Origin: Brevibacterium sp. S111
GTDB lineage: Bacteria > Actinomycetota > Actinomycetes > Actinomycetales > Brevibacteriaceae
DNA length: 64,000 nucleotides
Direction of reading: 5' to 3'
Assembly (NCBI RefSeq): GCF_004745075.1
Contig: NZ_RHFH01000008.1
Coordinates: forward strand, 186,001 to 250,000
The notes beneath the pieces are model-generated. The model was not told the DNA's origin. It saw nothing but the letters and a program-made list of their open reading frames with translations, and searched no databases. A program made the translations under genes and the position numbers. Positions 35,492-43,402 of this stretch are shown in pieces; position 1 is the stretch's first letter, and every line of letters starts with the position of its first letter.

Positions 35492-37057
35492 TCAGACCGG
35501 TGTCGGCCCGGCCGAGTGGTCCCCGCGGATGCGCTTGGCGACGAGTTCGGCGCTGATGAGGCACATCGGCACGCCGATGCCGGGTGCGGTCCCTGCTCCG
35601 GCGAAGTAGAGTCCGTCCACGCGCTGTGACTGATTCTGCGCCCGCAGGAAAGCGCTCTGGCGCAGTGTGTGCGAGGGCCCGAGCATTCCGCCCTTCCAAG
35701 AGTGGAAGTCCCGGGCGAAGTCGGCCGGGCCGATGGTCTTGCGTACCCTGATCCGACTGCGCAGATCGTCGATGCCTGCCCAGACGCTGATTCGCTCGAC
35801 CGCCGAATCCACGGCTGCTTCGACTGCGGGAGCACCGCCCCCGTCCGATCCGCCGGCACCGATCTCCACATCCGGCGGGACGGGAATGAGAACGAAGAGA
35901 TTCTCGCAGCCATCCGGCGCCACCGCGGGGTCGGTCGCACTGGGTTTGCACAGATAGAACGAGGCCGGGTCGGGAATTGTTGTATCGGCGCCGAAGATCG
36001 CCTGCAGGTTCTCCTCCCACTCCTCGGCGAAGAACAGCGAGTGATGTCCGAGTTCGGGCACGGTTCCCTCGATACCGAGCAGAGCGATGATCGCTCCGGG
36101 CCCGCTGTCGATTCTCGACCACCATGATTCGGGATAGCTGCGTGCCCTCGGCGGAAGCAGCTCGGTCTCGGTATGGTGCAGGTCGGCCGCGGAGACGACG
36201 AGGTCGGCATGATCGACGCGTGACTTGCCATCGGTATCGGTCCATCGCACCCCGCGGGCGGTCACCCGTCTCCCACCCTCTTCGGTGACCACCTCGGTGA
36301 CCTCGGCCGAGGTGATGACCCTGACGCCGGCGCTGCGGGCCAGCGCCTCCAGTCGTTCGACGACAGCCCAGAACCCGCCCATCGGATAGAACACTCCCTG
36401 GTCCAGATCGAAGGCGCTGAGCAGGTGGTAGATCGCAGGAGCCCGTTTGGGGTCGGTGCCGAGGAACACCGCAGGATAGGCGAGGATTCGGCGCAGAACC
36501 GGGTGTGTAAACCGCTGGTCGACGAACTTCTCCAAAGAACTCGACAGCAGCCGGATGAGCAGCGGGAAGGAACGGAGAACGTCCCTGCCGAATGCCGAGG
36601 CCAGGCGGGTGAAGGGGTTGTAGAGAAACCTGTTGCGGGCGACGTCTGCCGTCAGGCCCGCGGATCTCAGATACTTCCGCACCGCGGCACCTCCGCCGGG
36701 TTCGATGCTCTCGAACAGTTCGGCGACCGCATCGACCCCGTGGGGCACAGTGATGCTGTGCGGACCAGAGGCCCCGTCCGGTTCCGAGAAGACCTGATAC
36801 CCGGGGTCAAGCAGCCGCAGATCCAATTGTTCGTCCGTGCTCGTGCCGAGCAGTTCGAAGAAATGGTCGTAGACGTCGCGCATGAGCAGCCAGGACGGTC
36901 CGGTATCGATTCGGAAGCCCTGCTCCTCGATGTTGCCCGCCCTCCCGCCGAGGTGGGGGTTGCGTTCGAGCAAGGTCACCTCGTGACCGTCGCGGGCCAA
37001 CAGCGCAGAGGTCGCGAGCCCGGCGATTCCGCCGCCGATGACGATCGCCCGACTCAT
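35492..37057 (-). CDS. crtI: Phytoene desaturase CrtI
   Basis: 521 residues. It converts phytoene to lycopene by successive desaturations using FAD. The N-terminal dinucleotide motif AIVIGGGIAGLATSALLARDGHEVTLLERNPHLGGRAG and the C-terminal YFAGAGTAPGIGVPMCLISAELVAKRI are classic for bacterial CrtI. FRIDTGPSWLLM and PMGGFWAVVERLEALA also fit. The ATG at 37057 overlaps the crtB stop (ATGA), completing the coupled crtE-crtB-crtI arm. The apparent longer frame to 37291 runs over crtB and is not used. Confidence 0.95.
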   Translation of the reverse strand: MSRAIVIGGGIAGLATSALLARDGHEVTLLERNPHLGGRAGNIEEQGFRIDTGPSWLLMRDVYDHFFELLGTSTDEQLDLRLLDPGYQVFSEPDGASGPHSITVPHGVDAVAELFESIEPGGGAAVRKYLRSAGLTADVARNRFLYNPFTRLASAFGRDVLRSFPLLIRLLSSSLEKFVDQRFTHPVLRRILAYPAVFLGTDPKRAPAIYHLLSAFDLDQGVFYPMGGFWAVVERLEALARSAGVRVITSAEVTEVVTEEGGRRVTARGVRWTDTDGKSRVDHADLVVSAADLHHTETELLPPRARSYPESWWSRIDSGPGAIIALLGIEGTVPELGHHSLFFAEEWEENLQAIFGADTTIPDPASFYLCKPSATDPAVAPDGCENLFVLIPVPPDVEIGAGGSDGGGAPAVEAAVDSAVERISVWAGIDDLRSRIRVRKTIGPADFARDFHSWKGGMLGPSHTLRQSAFLRAQNQSQRVDGLYFAGAGTAPGIGVPMCLISAELVAKRIRGDHSAGPTPV

Positions 37058-38064
37058 CGCAGCTGTCCCATCCGCACCTCGCAGACGGCCCGGAGGACAA
37101 GCGCCGCCTTGCGCGGACCCGCCACCGTGATCCGCCGTCGCGGGAGCTCTTCGGCCGGCACCACGGACAATCGGTCGGCAAGCGCCGAGAACAGCCGCAG
37201 GGCGCAGAGGACGGCCACGCGGGCATCGCTGGGCAGGAGCGGAATTGTCCGGTCCGCAGCTGCGATCTGTGCGCGGATGGCCGTGATCCACTCCGCCTGC
37301 GTCCGAGCGTCCACCGTCCCGTTCTCGCTGAGGTAGCTGCGGCCCAGGCGCTGCGTGTCATCACCGAGGTCGCGCAGGAAGTTGACGTTCTGGAATGCCG
37401 CGCCGAGGCTGCGGGCACCGTGTTCCAACAGTCGCTCTTCGCTGAGGGTGCATTCCTCGTTGCGCACGAAAATTCGCAGGCACATGAGACCGACGACTTC
37501 AGCGGACCCGTAGACGTATTCGGCGTGTGCCCTGCGGTCGAAGCGCAGCTGCGCCTCGGTGGCCGTGGTCGGCTGTCCTGACGAGGTCGTCTGCTGTCCT
37601 GACGAGGTCGTCGGCGGCCCTGACGGGGTCGTCTGCTGCCCCGGCGGGGTCGCCTCCTGTCCCGACGGGATCGTCTGCAGGTCCGTGCGCATGGAGGCGA
37701 AGAACGGCCGGGTCAGTTCGACTCCGATTCCGGCTGCGCGGGCGGTGCGGGCGAAAGCGTGGATGATGGGGTTGCTGCTGTAGCCGAGCCTCATGCCGCT
37801 TTCGGTCTCGGATTCGAGCTGATCGAGCATCCGACGCTGCTGTTCGGGGGCGAGGCCCGCTTCGGTCGCGACTCCGTCGACGAGTTCGTCTGCGACCCGG
37901 ACCAGAGCGTAGATGTTGCGCACATGATCCCGGTGGCGAGGGCCGAGCAGTCGCGCCGCAAGACCGAACGACGTCGAATATGCACCGATGACCGACTTCG
38001 AGATCCGGTTCGACACGAACGAATAGCGTCCGAGGGGCCCCAACCGATCAACGTCTCGTTTCAT
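37054..38064 (-). CDS. crtB: Phytoene synthase CrtB with an internal heptapeptide repeat insertion
   Basis: 336 residues. It condenses two GGPP to phytoene. The first Asp-rich motif is in RVADELVDG; the second is NVNFLRDLGDDTQRLGRSYL. Between FFASMRTDLQ and RFDRRAHAEYVYGSAEVVGLM, where other phytoene synthases have only a short connection, there are about 36 extra residues. These are built from five TxxGQxT-like heptads encoded by 21-bp tandem repeats. The insertion sits in a loop before the third helix block and keeps the frame, so the enzyme is probably active. Both ends overlap neighbours by ATGA (with crtE and crtI). Confidence 0.93.
   Translation of the reverse strand: MKRDVDRLGPLGRYSFVSNRISKSVIGAYSTSFGLAARLLGPRHRDHVRNIYALVRVADELVDGVATEAGLAPEQQRRMLDQLESETESGMRLGYSSNPIIHAFARTARAAGIGVELTRPFFASMRTDLQTIPSGQEATPPGQQTTPSGPPTTSSGQQTTSSGQPTTATEAQLRFDRRAHAEYVYGSAEVVGLMCLRIFVRNEECTLSEERLLEHGARSLGAAFQNVNFLRDLGDDTQRLGRSYLSENGTVDARTQAEWITAIRAQIAAADRTIPLLPSDARVAVLCALRLFSALADRLSVVPAEELPRRRITVAGPRKAALVLRAVCEVRMGQLR
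37565..37669 (-). repeat. 21-bp tandem repeat array inside crtB
   Basis: Five consecutive 21-bp units (37565, 37586, 37607, 37628, 37649) with the consensus GTCGTCTGCTGTCCTGACG plus AG or GG on the plus strand. A sixth, decayed copy follows. Each unit adds seven residues, so copy-number change keeps the reading frame. Confidence 0.92.
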
Positions 38065-39227
38065 GATCGCCTCCCGTCGAGCGCCTCGATGAGTTCGTCG
38101 AGGAGCCTTGCCATATCCGGCCCGATGAGCATCGGTTCGGCCGCAACGAGTTCTCGCGCGTTCGCGGAGAGCTCGTCGATGAGCGCCCGGATCTCGCCTT
38201 CTGCCCCGCAGACGGACAGCAGCGACCTCACTGTCGCACCCTCCTGCGAGCTGAGGTCCCCGGCACCGAAGTGCGGTTCGATGAGCGGCCAGGCTGAGGT
38301 GCGCCGTGCGAGGGCGATGATCGCCGTCTCCTTCCCCTCACGCAGGTCCGAATAGGCGTCCTTGCCATGTTCGTCGGACCTGCCGAAGGTCGAAAGCAGA
38401 TCGTCCTGGAGTTGGTACGCCAGGCCCAGCAGAGCACCCGCCCTGCCGAGGATCGCCTCGGTCTCCGGTGACGCCCCGGAGAGGATCGCTGCGGAGTGCA
38501 GAGGCAGCTCGAAGGAGTACGTCGCGGTCTTCTGACGGCTCATCTCCACGACTTCGGCCAGGCCCGAATGGACTCGGCCTGCGCCGAGCGCCACGTCGGT
38601 CAGCTCCCCCGAGACCGATTCCATCACGGCCCGATCGAGCTGTTCGAGAAGCCGGGAATGCGAATCGCTCGGCAGCGCTGCGCTGAAGAAGATCTGGTGG
38701 GCAGCCGACAACAGCAGGTCTCCGACCAACATCGCGGTGCTGCGCGCCGCATGCAGCTGCGAGGCGACGGTCGCCTGCTCGGCCCCGGCGGCACCGCTGC
38801 CCGCCTGCCACTCCTCGAGCAGGAGGCCGATGAAGTTCGGACGCCCCCGCCGCATGAGGTCACCGTCGATGACATCGTCATGGAGGAGGAAGGCGAAGTG
38901 CAGCAGCTCGATACCGGCCGCGATGCGCACCGCCTGGTCTCTGGCCTCGGGACGGCACTGGAGAGCAGACACGGACGGCGAAGGGCCGGGGTCGGTGGGC
39001 AGTTCCGGATAAGGACAGGCGCGGAGTGCGTCGAAGGCTCCGATGAGAAGGCGCGGTCGCAGCAGTTTGCCGCCGAGCAGGCACCGCGAAGCGAGGTCCC
39101 ACGCCTGGGCCGCCGTGGAGCCCAGTGCGGCCACCCGATCCGCTCGACTGTCGAGCACACGTCGGACCTCGGACTCGATTTCGGCTGTAACGGAGGGGCC
39201 GAACGCGATGCCCTGGGCAATGGTCAT
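38061..39227 (-). CDS. crtE: Geranylgeranyl diphosphate synthase CrtE
   Basis: 388 residues. A trans-isoprenyl diphosphate synthase: GGKLLRPRLLIGAFDAL binds IPP, FLLHDDVIDGDLMRRGRPN is the first Asp-rich motif, and YQLQDDLLSTFG is the second (DDLLS rather than DDxxD, usual for actinobacterial members). The small-residue context before the first motif fits a C20 product. It supplies GGPP for crtB. It is the first gene of the minus-strand crt arm, starting 115 bp from the divergent marR gene, and its stop overlaps the crtB start (ATGA). Confidence 0.93.
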   Translation of the reverse strand: MTIAQGIAFGPSVTAEIESEVRRVLDSRADRVAALGSTAAQAWDLASRCLLGGKLLRPRLLIGAFDALRACPYPELPTDPGPSPSVSALQCRPEARDQAVRIAAGIELLHFAFLLHDDVIDGDLMRRGRPNFIGLLLEEWQAGSGAAGAEQATVASQLHAARSTAMLVGDLLLSAAHQIFFSAALPSDSHSRLLEQLDRAVMESVSGELTDVALGAGRVHSGLAEVVEMSRQKTATYSFELPLHSAAILSGASPETEAILGRAGALLGLAYQLQDDLLSTFGRSDEHGKDAYSDLREGKETAIIALARRTSAWPLIEPHFGAGDLSSQEGATVRSLLSVCGAEGEIRALIDELSANARELVAAEPMLIGPDMARLLDELIEALDGRRS

Positions 39228-39242
39228 CGTTGAGTCCTTCGC

Positions 39243-39316
39243 TCGAGTGTTGATAACGTACTCGATATACTACACTCAAAGATATTATCTGCCGAAGGTT
39301 ATTCTTCTACGCTCAA
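39243..39316. promoter_or_regulatory. Candidate MarR (CrtR-like) operator half-sites
   Basis: CTACACTCAA (39270-39279) recurs as CTACGCTCAA (39307-39316). The inverted form TCGAGTGTTG (39243-39252) pairs with the first at 8 of 10 positions. They fill the AT-rich space between crtE and marR. TAAGAT at 39331-39336, 6 nt before the marR ATG, suggests a leaderless marR transcript. Confidence 0.5.
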
Positions 39317-39342
39317 GGGGTGAAAGTCAGTAAGATGACACC

Positions 39343-39921
39343 ATGGAGTCATCGGAGGCCCCGGGCGCTCACGACCCGATCACAGAGAACATGTACACCG
39401 GCTCAGAGCACAGCTTTCCCGGCGACCTCATCGACTCCTCCGACCTGTCGAGCACGGACCGCGAGCAGATTGCTCGGCTCATGAACTCACTCGCCCGACT
39501 GCGCGAAGCCGAGCGCACCCTCTCCGATGCCTCACGCAAGTTCATGAAACTCAGCGAGCCGGACATGCGTGCGTTGCACTACCTCATCGCCGCCAAGCGT
39601 CAGAACGCTGTGGTGACACCGAAGATGCTGTCCATCCACATGGCGATGTCGGCCGCCTCGGTGACGAAGCTGATCAATCGTCTCGAGCGGGAGGGCCACG
39701 TGATCCGGAAGCTGCATCCCAGCGACCGGCGCGCCTATGCCATCGAGGTCACCGAGCAGACGGCCCGCTCGGCACGCGAGACCGTCGGGCGCGCCCAGGC
39801 CAGGCGAATCTACGCCGCCGCCCAGCTCAGCAGCAGCGAACGCGATGCCGTCATCCGCTTCCTCGATGGGATGACGGACGAGTTGTCCCTGCGCAACGCC
39901 GATTGGGCGACCCAAACGTGA
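39343..39921 (+). CDS. MarR family regulator, likely CrtR-type controller of carotenoid genes
   Basis: 192 residues. The winged-helix core is near residues 75-140 (MLSIHMAMSAASVTKLINRLEREGHVIRKLHPSDRRAYAIEVTE), with flanking dimerisation helices. Corynebacterium has a MarR-type repressor, CrtR, divergent from crtE that senses GGPP; position and family match here, so the same role is inferred. The stop overlaps the GTG start of the P450 gene by 4 nt. This means the regulator is transcribed together with the P450-crtY-crtU-phr arm and would autoregulate that arm too. Confidence 0.85.
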   Translation: MESSEAPGAHDPITENMYTGSEHSFPGDLIDSSDLSSTDREQIARLMNSLARLREAERTLSDASRKFMKLSEPDMRALHYLIAAKRQNAVVTPKMLSIHMAMSAASVTKLINRLEREGHVIRKLHPSDRRAYAIEVTEQTARSARETVGRAQARRIYAAAQLSSSERDAVIRFLDGMTDELSLRNADWATQT

Positions 39922-41168
39922 TCTCGAGTCCCGCAGTCAGCCGCGGCCACCCAAAAGGCGGGCGCAAAGCCCGGCGCAACGGCGAGAGAAGCGCCCCCGC
40001 CGTCGAGGCCGAGGAAGGGATTTGGAGGGTTCGCGCCTTCGAACCGGCTCGAGCGGTGCTCCGGGCCCGGGGCCAGTCGACGCAGGCGGGCTTCACTGCG
40101 GAGAAGATCCCCCGCGGACTCTTCCGCGCCCATCCGATCCTCATCTCCGACGGCGCGGCTCACGACCGGCAGCGTCGGGAGGTCGCCCGTTTCTTCGCAC
40201 CTGCCGTGATCGCCGACCGCTACGGCGAGCACATCGCCGCCGCCGCGCAGACGATCGTCGACGAAGCGGCGGTCACCGGGCGGTGCCGACTCGACGAGGC
40301 GGCCCTGCACTTCACGGTCGACGTGACATCACGGGTGGTCGGCCTCACCGAGTCCGATACCGCCGGCATGGCCGCACGGCTGGCCGCCTTCTTCCGCCAG
40401 CCGCCGGTCGATCTCGCCAAAGCGGATTGGGGGAGGACGACACGCCAATGGGTGCAGGCCGCGGTCAACGGCGTCGTTCCCATCCTGCGGTTCTTCGCCC
40501 ACGATGTCCGCCCGGCCATCCGCGCTCACAGACGCGACCACCGCGGCGATGTCATCTCGCATCTGCTCGATTCCGGGTACAGCACCGGTGACATCCTCGT
40601 CGAGTGCATCACCTATGGCACTGCGGGGATGGTCACGACCCGCGAATTCATTGCGATGGCCTGTTGGCATCTGCTCGATGACGAGCAGCTCAGACGCGAG
40701 TATCTCGCCGCCGAGCAGCCCCGTCGGCTGGCCCTCCTCGAAGAGATCATCCGTGTCGAACCCGTCGTCGGCCACCTCTATCGACGCGCCACATCGGCCA
40801 TCGACCTCAGCGACGCCGGTGGAACCACCATCCCCGCAGGCGACCTCATCGACATCTGCGTCCGCGCGGCCAACGTCGATGCCGAGGTGTACGGAGACGA
40901 CGCCGAGGCGATCTGCCCGGGTCAAGGCGGCTCGGCCCCTGCCGCGGGGCTGAGTTTCAGCGACGGTGCCCACAGCTGCCCCGGAAAGCCGCTGGCACTG
41001 TTCGAAACCGATGCGCTTCTCCATAGGCTGCTCGCCAGCGGCCCGCGTCTGCTGACCGAACCCACGATCGAGTGGGACGAGCTCATCGAGAGCTACCGGA
41101 TCCGCAACATCGATCTCGGATTCTTCGTGCCTGCTCGCCCCGCCCGCACGCCGCAGAGGAATCCATGA
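39918..41168 (+). CDS. Cytochrome P450 of the carotenoid operon
   Basis: About 416 residues. The heme-ligand loop is FSDGAHSCPGKPLALFETDALL; the K-helix E-x-x-R is in LEEIIRVEPVVGHLYRRAT; the I-helix oxygen-activation stretch is TYGTAGMVTTREFIA. In Brevibacterium the end carotenoid is reported as 3,3'-dihydroxy-isorenieratene, and a P450 in this operon is the natural candidate for ring hydroxylation; this is inference. The GTG at 39918 overlaps the marR TGA, and the ATG of crtYc overlaps its own stop (ATGA). A TTG at 39903 is a less likely start. Confidence 0.88.
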   Translation: MISSPAVSRGHPKGGRKARRNGERSAPAVEAEEGIWRVRAFEPARAVLRARGQSTQAGFTAEKIPRGLFRAHPILISDGAAHDRQRREVARFFAPAVIADRYGEHIAAAAQTIVDEAAVTGRCRLDEAALHFTVDVTSRVVGLTESDTAGMAARLAAFFRQPPVDLAKADWGRTTRQWVQAAVNGVVPILRFFAHDVRPAIRAHRRDHRGDVISHLLDSGYSTGDILVECITYGTAGMVTTREFIAMACWHLLDDEQLRREYLAAEQPRRLALLEEIIRVEPVVGHLYRRATSAIDLSDAGGTTIPAGDLIDICVRAANVDAEVYGDDAEAICPGQGGSAPAAGLSFSDGAHSCPGKPLALFETDALLHRLLASGPRLLTEPTIEWDELIESYRIRNIDLGFFVPARPARTPQRNP

Positions 41169-41524
41169 TCGGCCACTGGGACTACCTCGGCCTCATGGCC
41201 GCCTGCCTGCTCATCACGCTGCCTCTCGAACTCGTGTTCTCGGCTCGGGTCTACCGTCGCTGGCCGCTTCTGCTCACGGCCCTGCTCCCGGTCGTCATCG
41301 TCTTCTCCGCCTGGGACATCATCGCCATCGCCCGCGATCACTGGACCTACAATCCGCGGTTCGTCACCGGGATCGACCTCGGGTCTCTGCCGCTCGAAGA
41401 GCTCGTCTTCTTCCTCGTCATCCCGGTCTGCGCGCTGCTGAGCTACGAAGCCGTCGGCACCACCATCGGATGGGCCGAACGCCGCCTCGCCCGTCGGAGG
41501 AAGGCGAGATCCGATGATCGCTGA
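41165..41524 (+). CDS. crtYc: Lycopene cyclase subunit (CrtYc/CrtYe type)
   Basis: 119 residues, three helices. It has the heterodimeric cyclase motif SLPLEELVFFLVIPVCALLSYEAV, where P-x-E-E is conserved, and the DHWTYNPRFVTGIDLG loop. With the next gene it forms the two-subunit cyclase typical of Brevibacterium and Corynebacterium that closes both ends of lycopene to give beta-carotene. It is coupled on both sides: ATGA with the P450 gene and an 11-nt overlap with crtYd. Confidence 0.92.
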   Translation: MIGHWDYLGLMAACLLITLPLELVFSARVYRRWPLLLTALLPVVIVFSAWDIIAIARDHWTYNPRFVTGIDLGSLPLEELVFFLVIPVCALLSYEAVGTTIGWAERRLARRRKARSDDR

Positions 41525-41837
41525 GTACACCGTGATGACCGTGATCGGCATGCTTGTGGTCGTCGGACTCGAATTTTTCGTCTTCCGCAGCGGGATCTTC
41601 CGCCGCGCGAAGTACTGGGCCGCGCTGTTCATCTGCCTGGGCTTCCAATGCCTCGTCGACGGATGGCTGACGAAGCTGTCCGACCCGATCGTCGTCTACA
41701 ACCCGGACATGTTCCTCGGCATCCGCTTCCCCTTCGACATCCCCATCGAGGACTTCGGTTTCGGCTTCGCCATGATCACAGCGGTGCTCATGCTCTGGCA
41801 GTGGAATCTCAACCGTCGCAGCGAGGAGGCGCAGTGA
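41514..41837 (+). CDS. crtYd: Lycopene cyclase subunit (CrtYd/CrtYf type)
   Basis: 107 residues, three helices, paralogous to the preceding subunit. The key motif is FPFDIPIEDFGFGFAMITAVLMLW (P-x-E-D). It makes the heterodimeric beta-cyclase with CrtYc. It starts 11 nt before the crtYc stop, and its TGA is overlapped by the GTG of crtU. A TAYN-like element, VVYNPDMFLGIRFPF, is also family-typical. Confidence 0.92.
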   Translation: MIAEYTVMTVIGMLVVVGLEFFVFRSGIFRRAKYWAALFICLGFQCLVDGWLTKLSDPIVVYNPDMFLGIRFPFDIPIEDFGFGFAMITAVLMLWQWNLNRRSEEAQ

Positions 41838-43402
41838 CCCCGCGCGATCCCCATGCTCGCCGACTTCCCGCCGCCCCGGGACGTCTCCGGCTCCTGCGCC
41901 CGAAGACCGTGACGGTCATCGGGGCCGGCATCGCCGGCCTCTCGGCCGCGACGATTCTGGCCGAACGCGGAGCCGAGGTCACGATTCTCGAATCCGGGCC
42001 CCGCCTCGGCGGACGTGTCAGCGCCTGGCCGGTGGACGACGATCGGACGATGAGCCGGGGATTCCACGCGTTCTTTCGGCAGTACTACAACCTGCGCGAC
42101 CTGCTCAGCCGCGCCGACCCCGGCCTCGATCGTCTTCGACCGATCCCCGACTATCCGCTCACCCGCCGAGGCGGCCCCACCGATTCCTTCGCCTCGATCC
42201 CCCGGACGCCCCCGTTCAATCTCCTCGGCTTCGTGCTCACCAGCCCCACCTTTCCCCTGCGGGGCCTGGCCCAGGTCGACCTCGCCGCGGCCGTGGAGCT
42301 CATCGACGTCGACTTTCCGACATCCTTCTCCCGTTATGACGGAGAGTCCGCGGCGGCGTTCCTCGATCGCCTCCGCTTCCCCGACCAGGCCCGGCACCTC
42401 GCGCTCGAGGTCTTCGCCCGCTCGTTCTTCGCCGACCCGGAGGACTTCTCCGCCGGTGAGCTCGTCGCCATGTTCCACACGTACTTCGCCGGTTCGGCCG
42501 AAGGTCTGCTCTTCGACGTGCCTGACGACGATTACGACACTGCCCTGTGGGCACCGCTGGGGCGGTATCTGCAGGATCTGGGCGTGCGGATCGAGACCCG
42601 AACAGCGGCCGAGACGATCGCCCGCTCGCCTCACGGCTGGAGCGTTGGGACATCGGCCGGCGTCGTCGAATCCGATGCCCTCGTCCTCGCCGCCGATCCT
42701 GCCGGGACTCGGCGCCTCATCGCCACGGCAGAGTCACAGACCGACGGTGCCGTGACCGGCCCGCACGGTATCGGAGCCCGGGAGAACGGGATGCCGGGCT
42801 GGTTCGCCCGAGTCGGCGGGCAGCGCAACGCCCCACCGTTTGCGGTGCTCAGGCTCTGGTTCGCCGAGGCGGTCTCCCCCGACCGTCCCGCGTTCCTGGG
42901 CACCAGCGGCTTCGATCTGCTCGACAACATCTCCGTGCTCGAACGCTTCGAATTCGGTGCCGGCCGGTGGGCGGAAGACCATGCAGGATCCGTGGTCGAA
43001 CTCCACGCCTATGCCCTGGCCGACCTTCCGCCCGACGATGAGCTGGTGGAGCGGCTGCTGGCGGATCTGTACGAGGTCTATCCGGAGACGCGGCAGAGCG
43101 CGATCCTCCACCGCGAACTGCTCGTCGAGTCCGATTGTGGGCTCACCGACACCCGGCCCTGGAGCGACCGGCCGGGAGTCTCGACACCCCTGCCCGGCTT
43201 GGTCCTGGCCGGTGACCACATTCGGTGTGAGCTGCCCGTGGCACTCATGGAGCGCGCGGCGACGACCGGCTACCTCGCGGCCAACGAGCTGCTGGGCACC
43301 TGGCGGGTCGAAGGCACCCCGATCTGGTCACCGCCGCCGCAGGGTCTGCTGCGACGCGGTGTCCTTGGTCGCCTGCGGGGCATGAAAGGAAGCGGTCGAT
43401 GA
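41834..43402 (+). CDS. crtU: Beta-carotene desaturase/methyltransferase CrtU (isorenieratene synthase)
   Basis: 522 residues. It aromatises the beta-ionone rings of beta-carotene to give isorenieratene, the orange aromatic pigment of Brevibacterium. The FAD motif is VTVIGAGIAGLSAATILAERGAEVTILESGPRLGGRVSAW. The SRGFHAFFRQYYNLRDLL stretch is diagnostic of CrtU, and LVLAGDHIRCELPVALMERAATTGYLAAN closes the fold. The GTG start overlaps the crtYd stop and has GAGGAGGC directly upstream. The end overlaps phr by ATGA. Confidence 0.95.
   Translation: MTPRDPHARRLPAAPGRLRLLRPKTVTVIGAGIAGLSAATILAERGAEVTILESGPRLGGRVSAWPVDDDRTMSRGFHAFFRQYYNLRDLLSRADPGLDRLRPIPDYPLTRRGGPTDSFASIPRTPPFNLLGFVLTSPTFPLRGLAQVDLAAAVELIDVDFPTSFSRYDGESAAAFLDRLRFPDQARHLALEVFARSFFADPEDFSAGELVAMFHTYFAGSAEGLLFDVPDDDYDTALWAPLGRYLQDLGVRIETRTAAETIARSPHGWSVGTSAGVVESDALVLAADPAGTRRLIATAESQTDGAVTGPHGIGARENGMPGWFARVGGQRNAPPFAVLRLWFAEAVSPDRPAFLGTSGFDLLDNISVLERFEFGAGRWAEDHAGSVVELHAYALADLPPDDELVERLLADLYEVYPETRQSAILHRELLVESDCGLTDTRPWSDRPGVSTPLPGLVLAGDHIRCELPVALMERAATTGYLAANELLGTWRVEGTPIWSPPPQGLLRRGVLGRLRGMKGSGR

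Noticed and set aside
37565-37669. CRISPR-like array
   Set aside because: The 21-bp units are directly adjacent without spacers and stay in frame within crtB, so this is a minisatellite.
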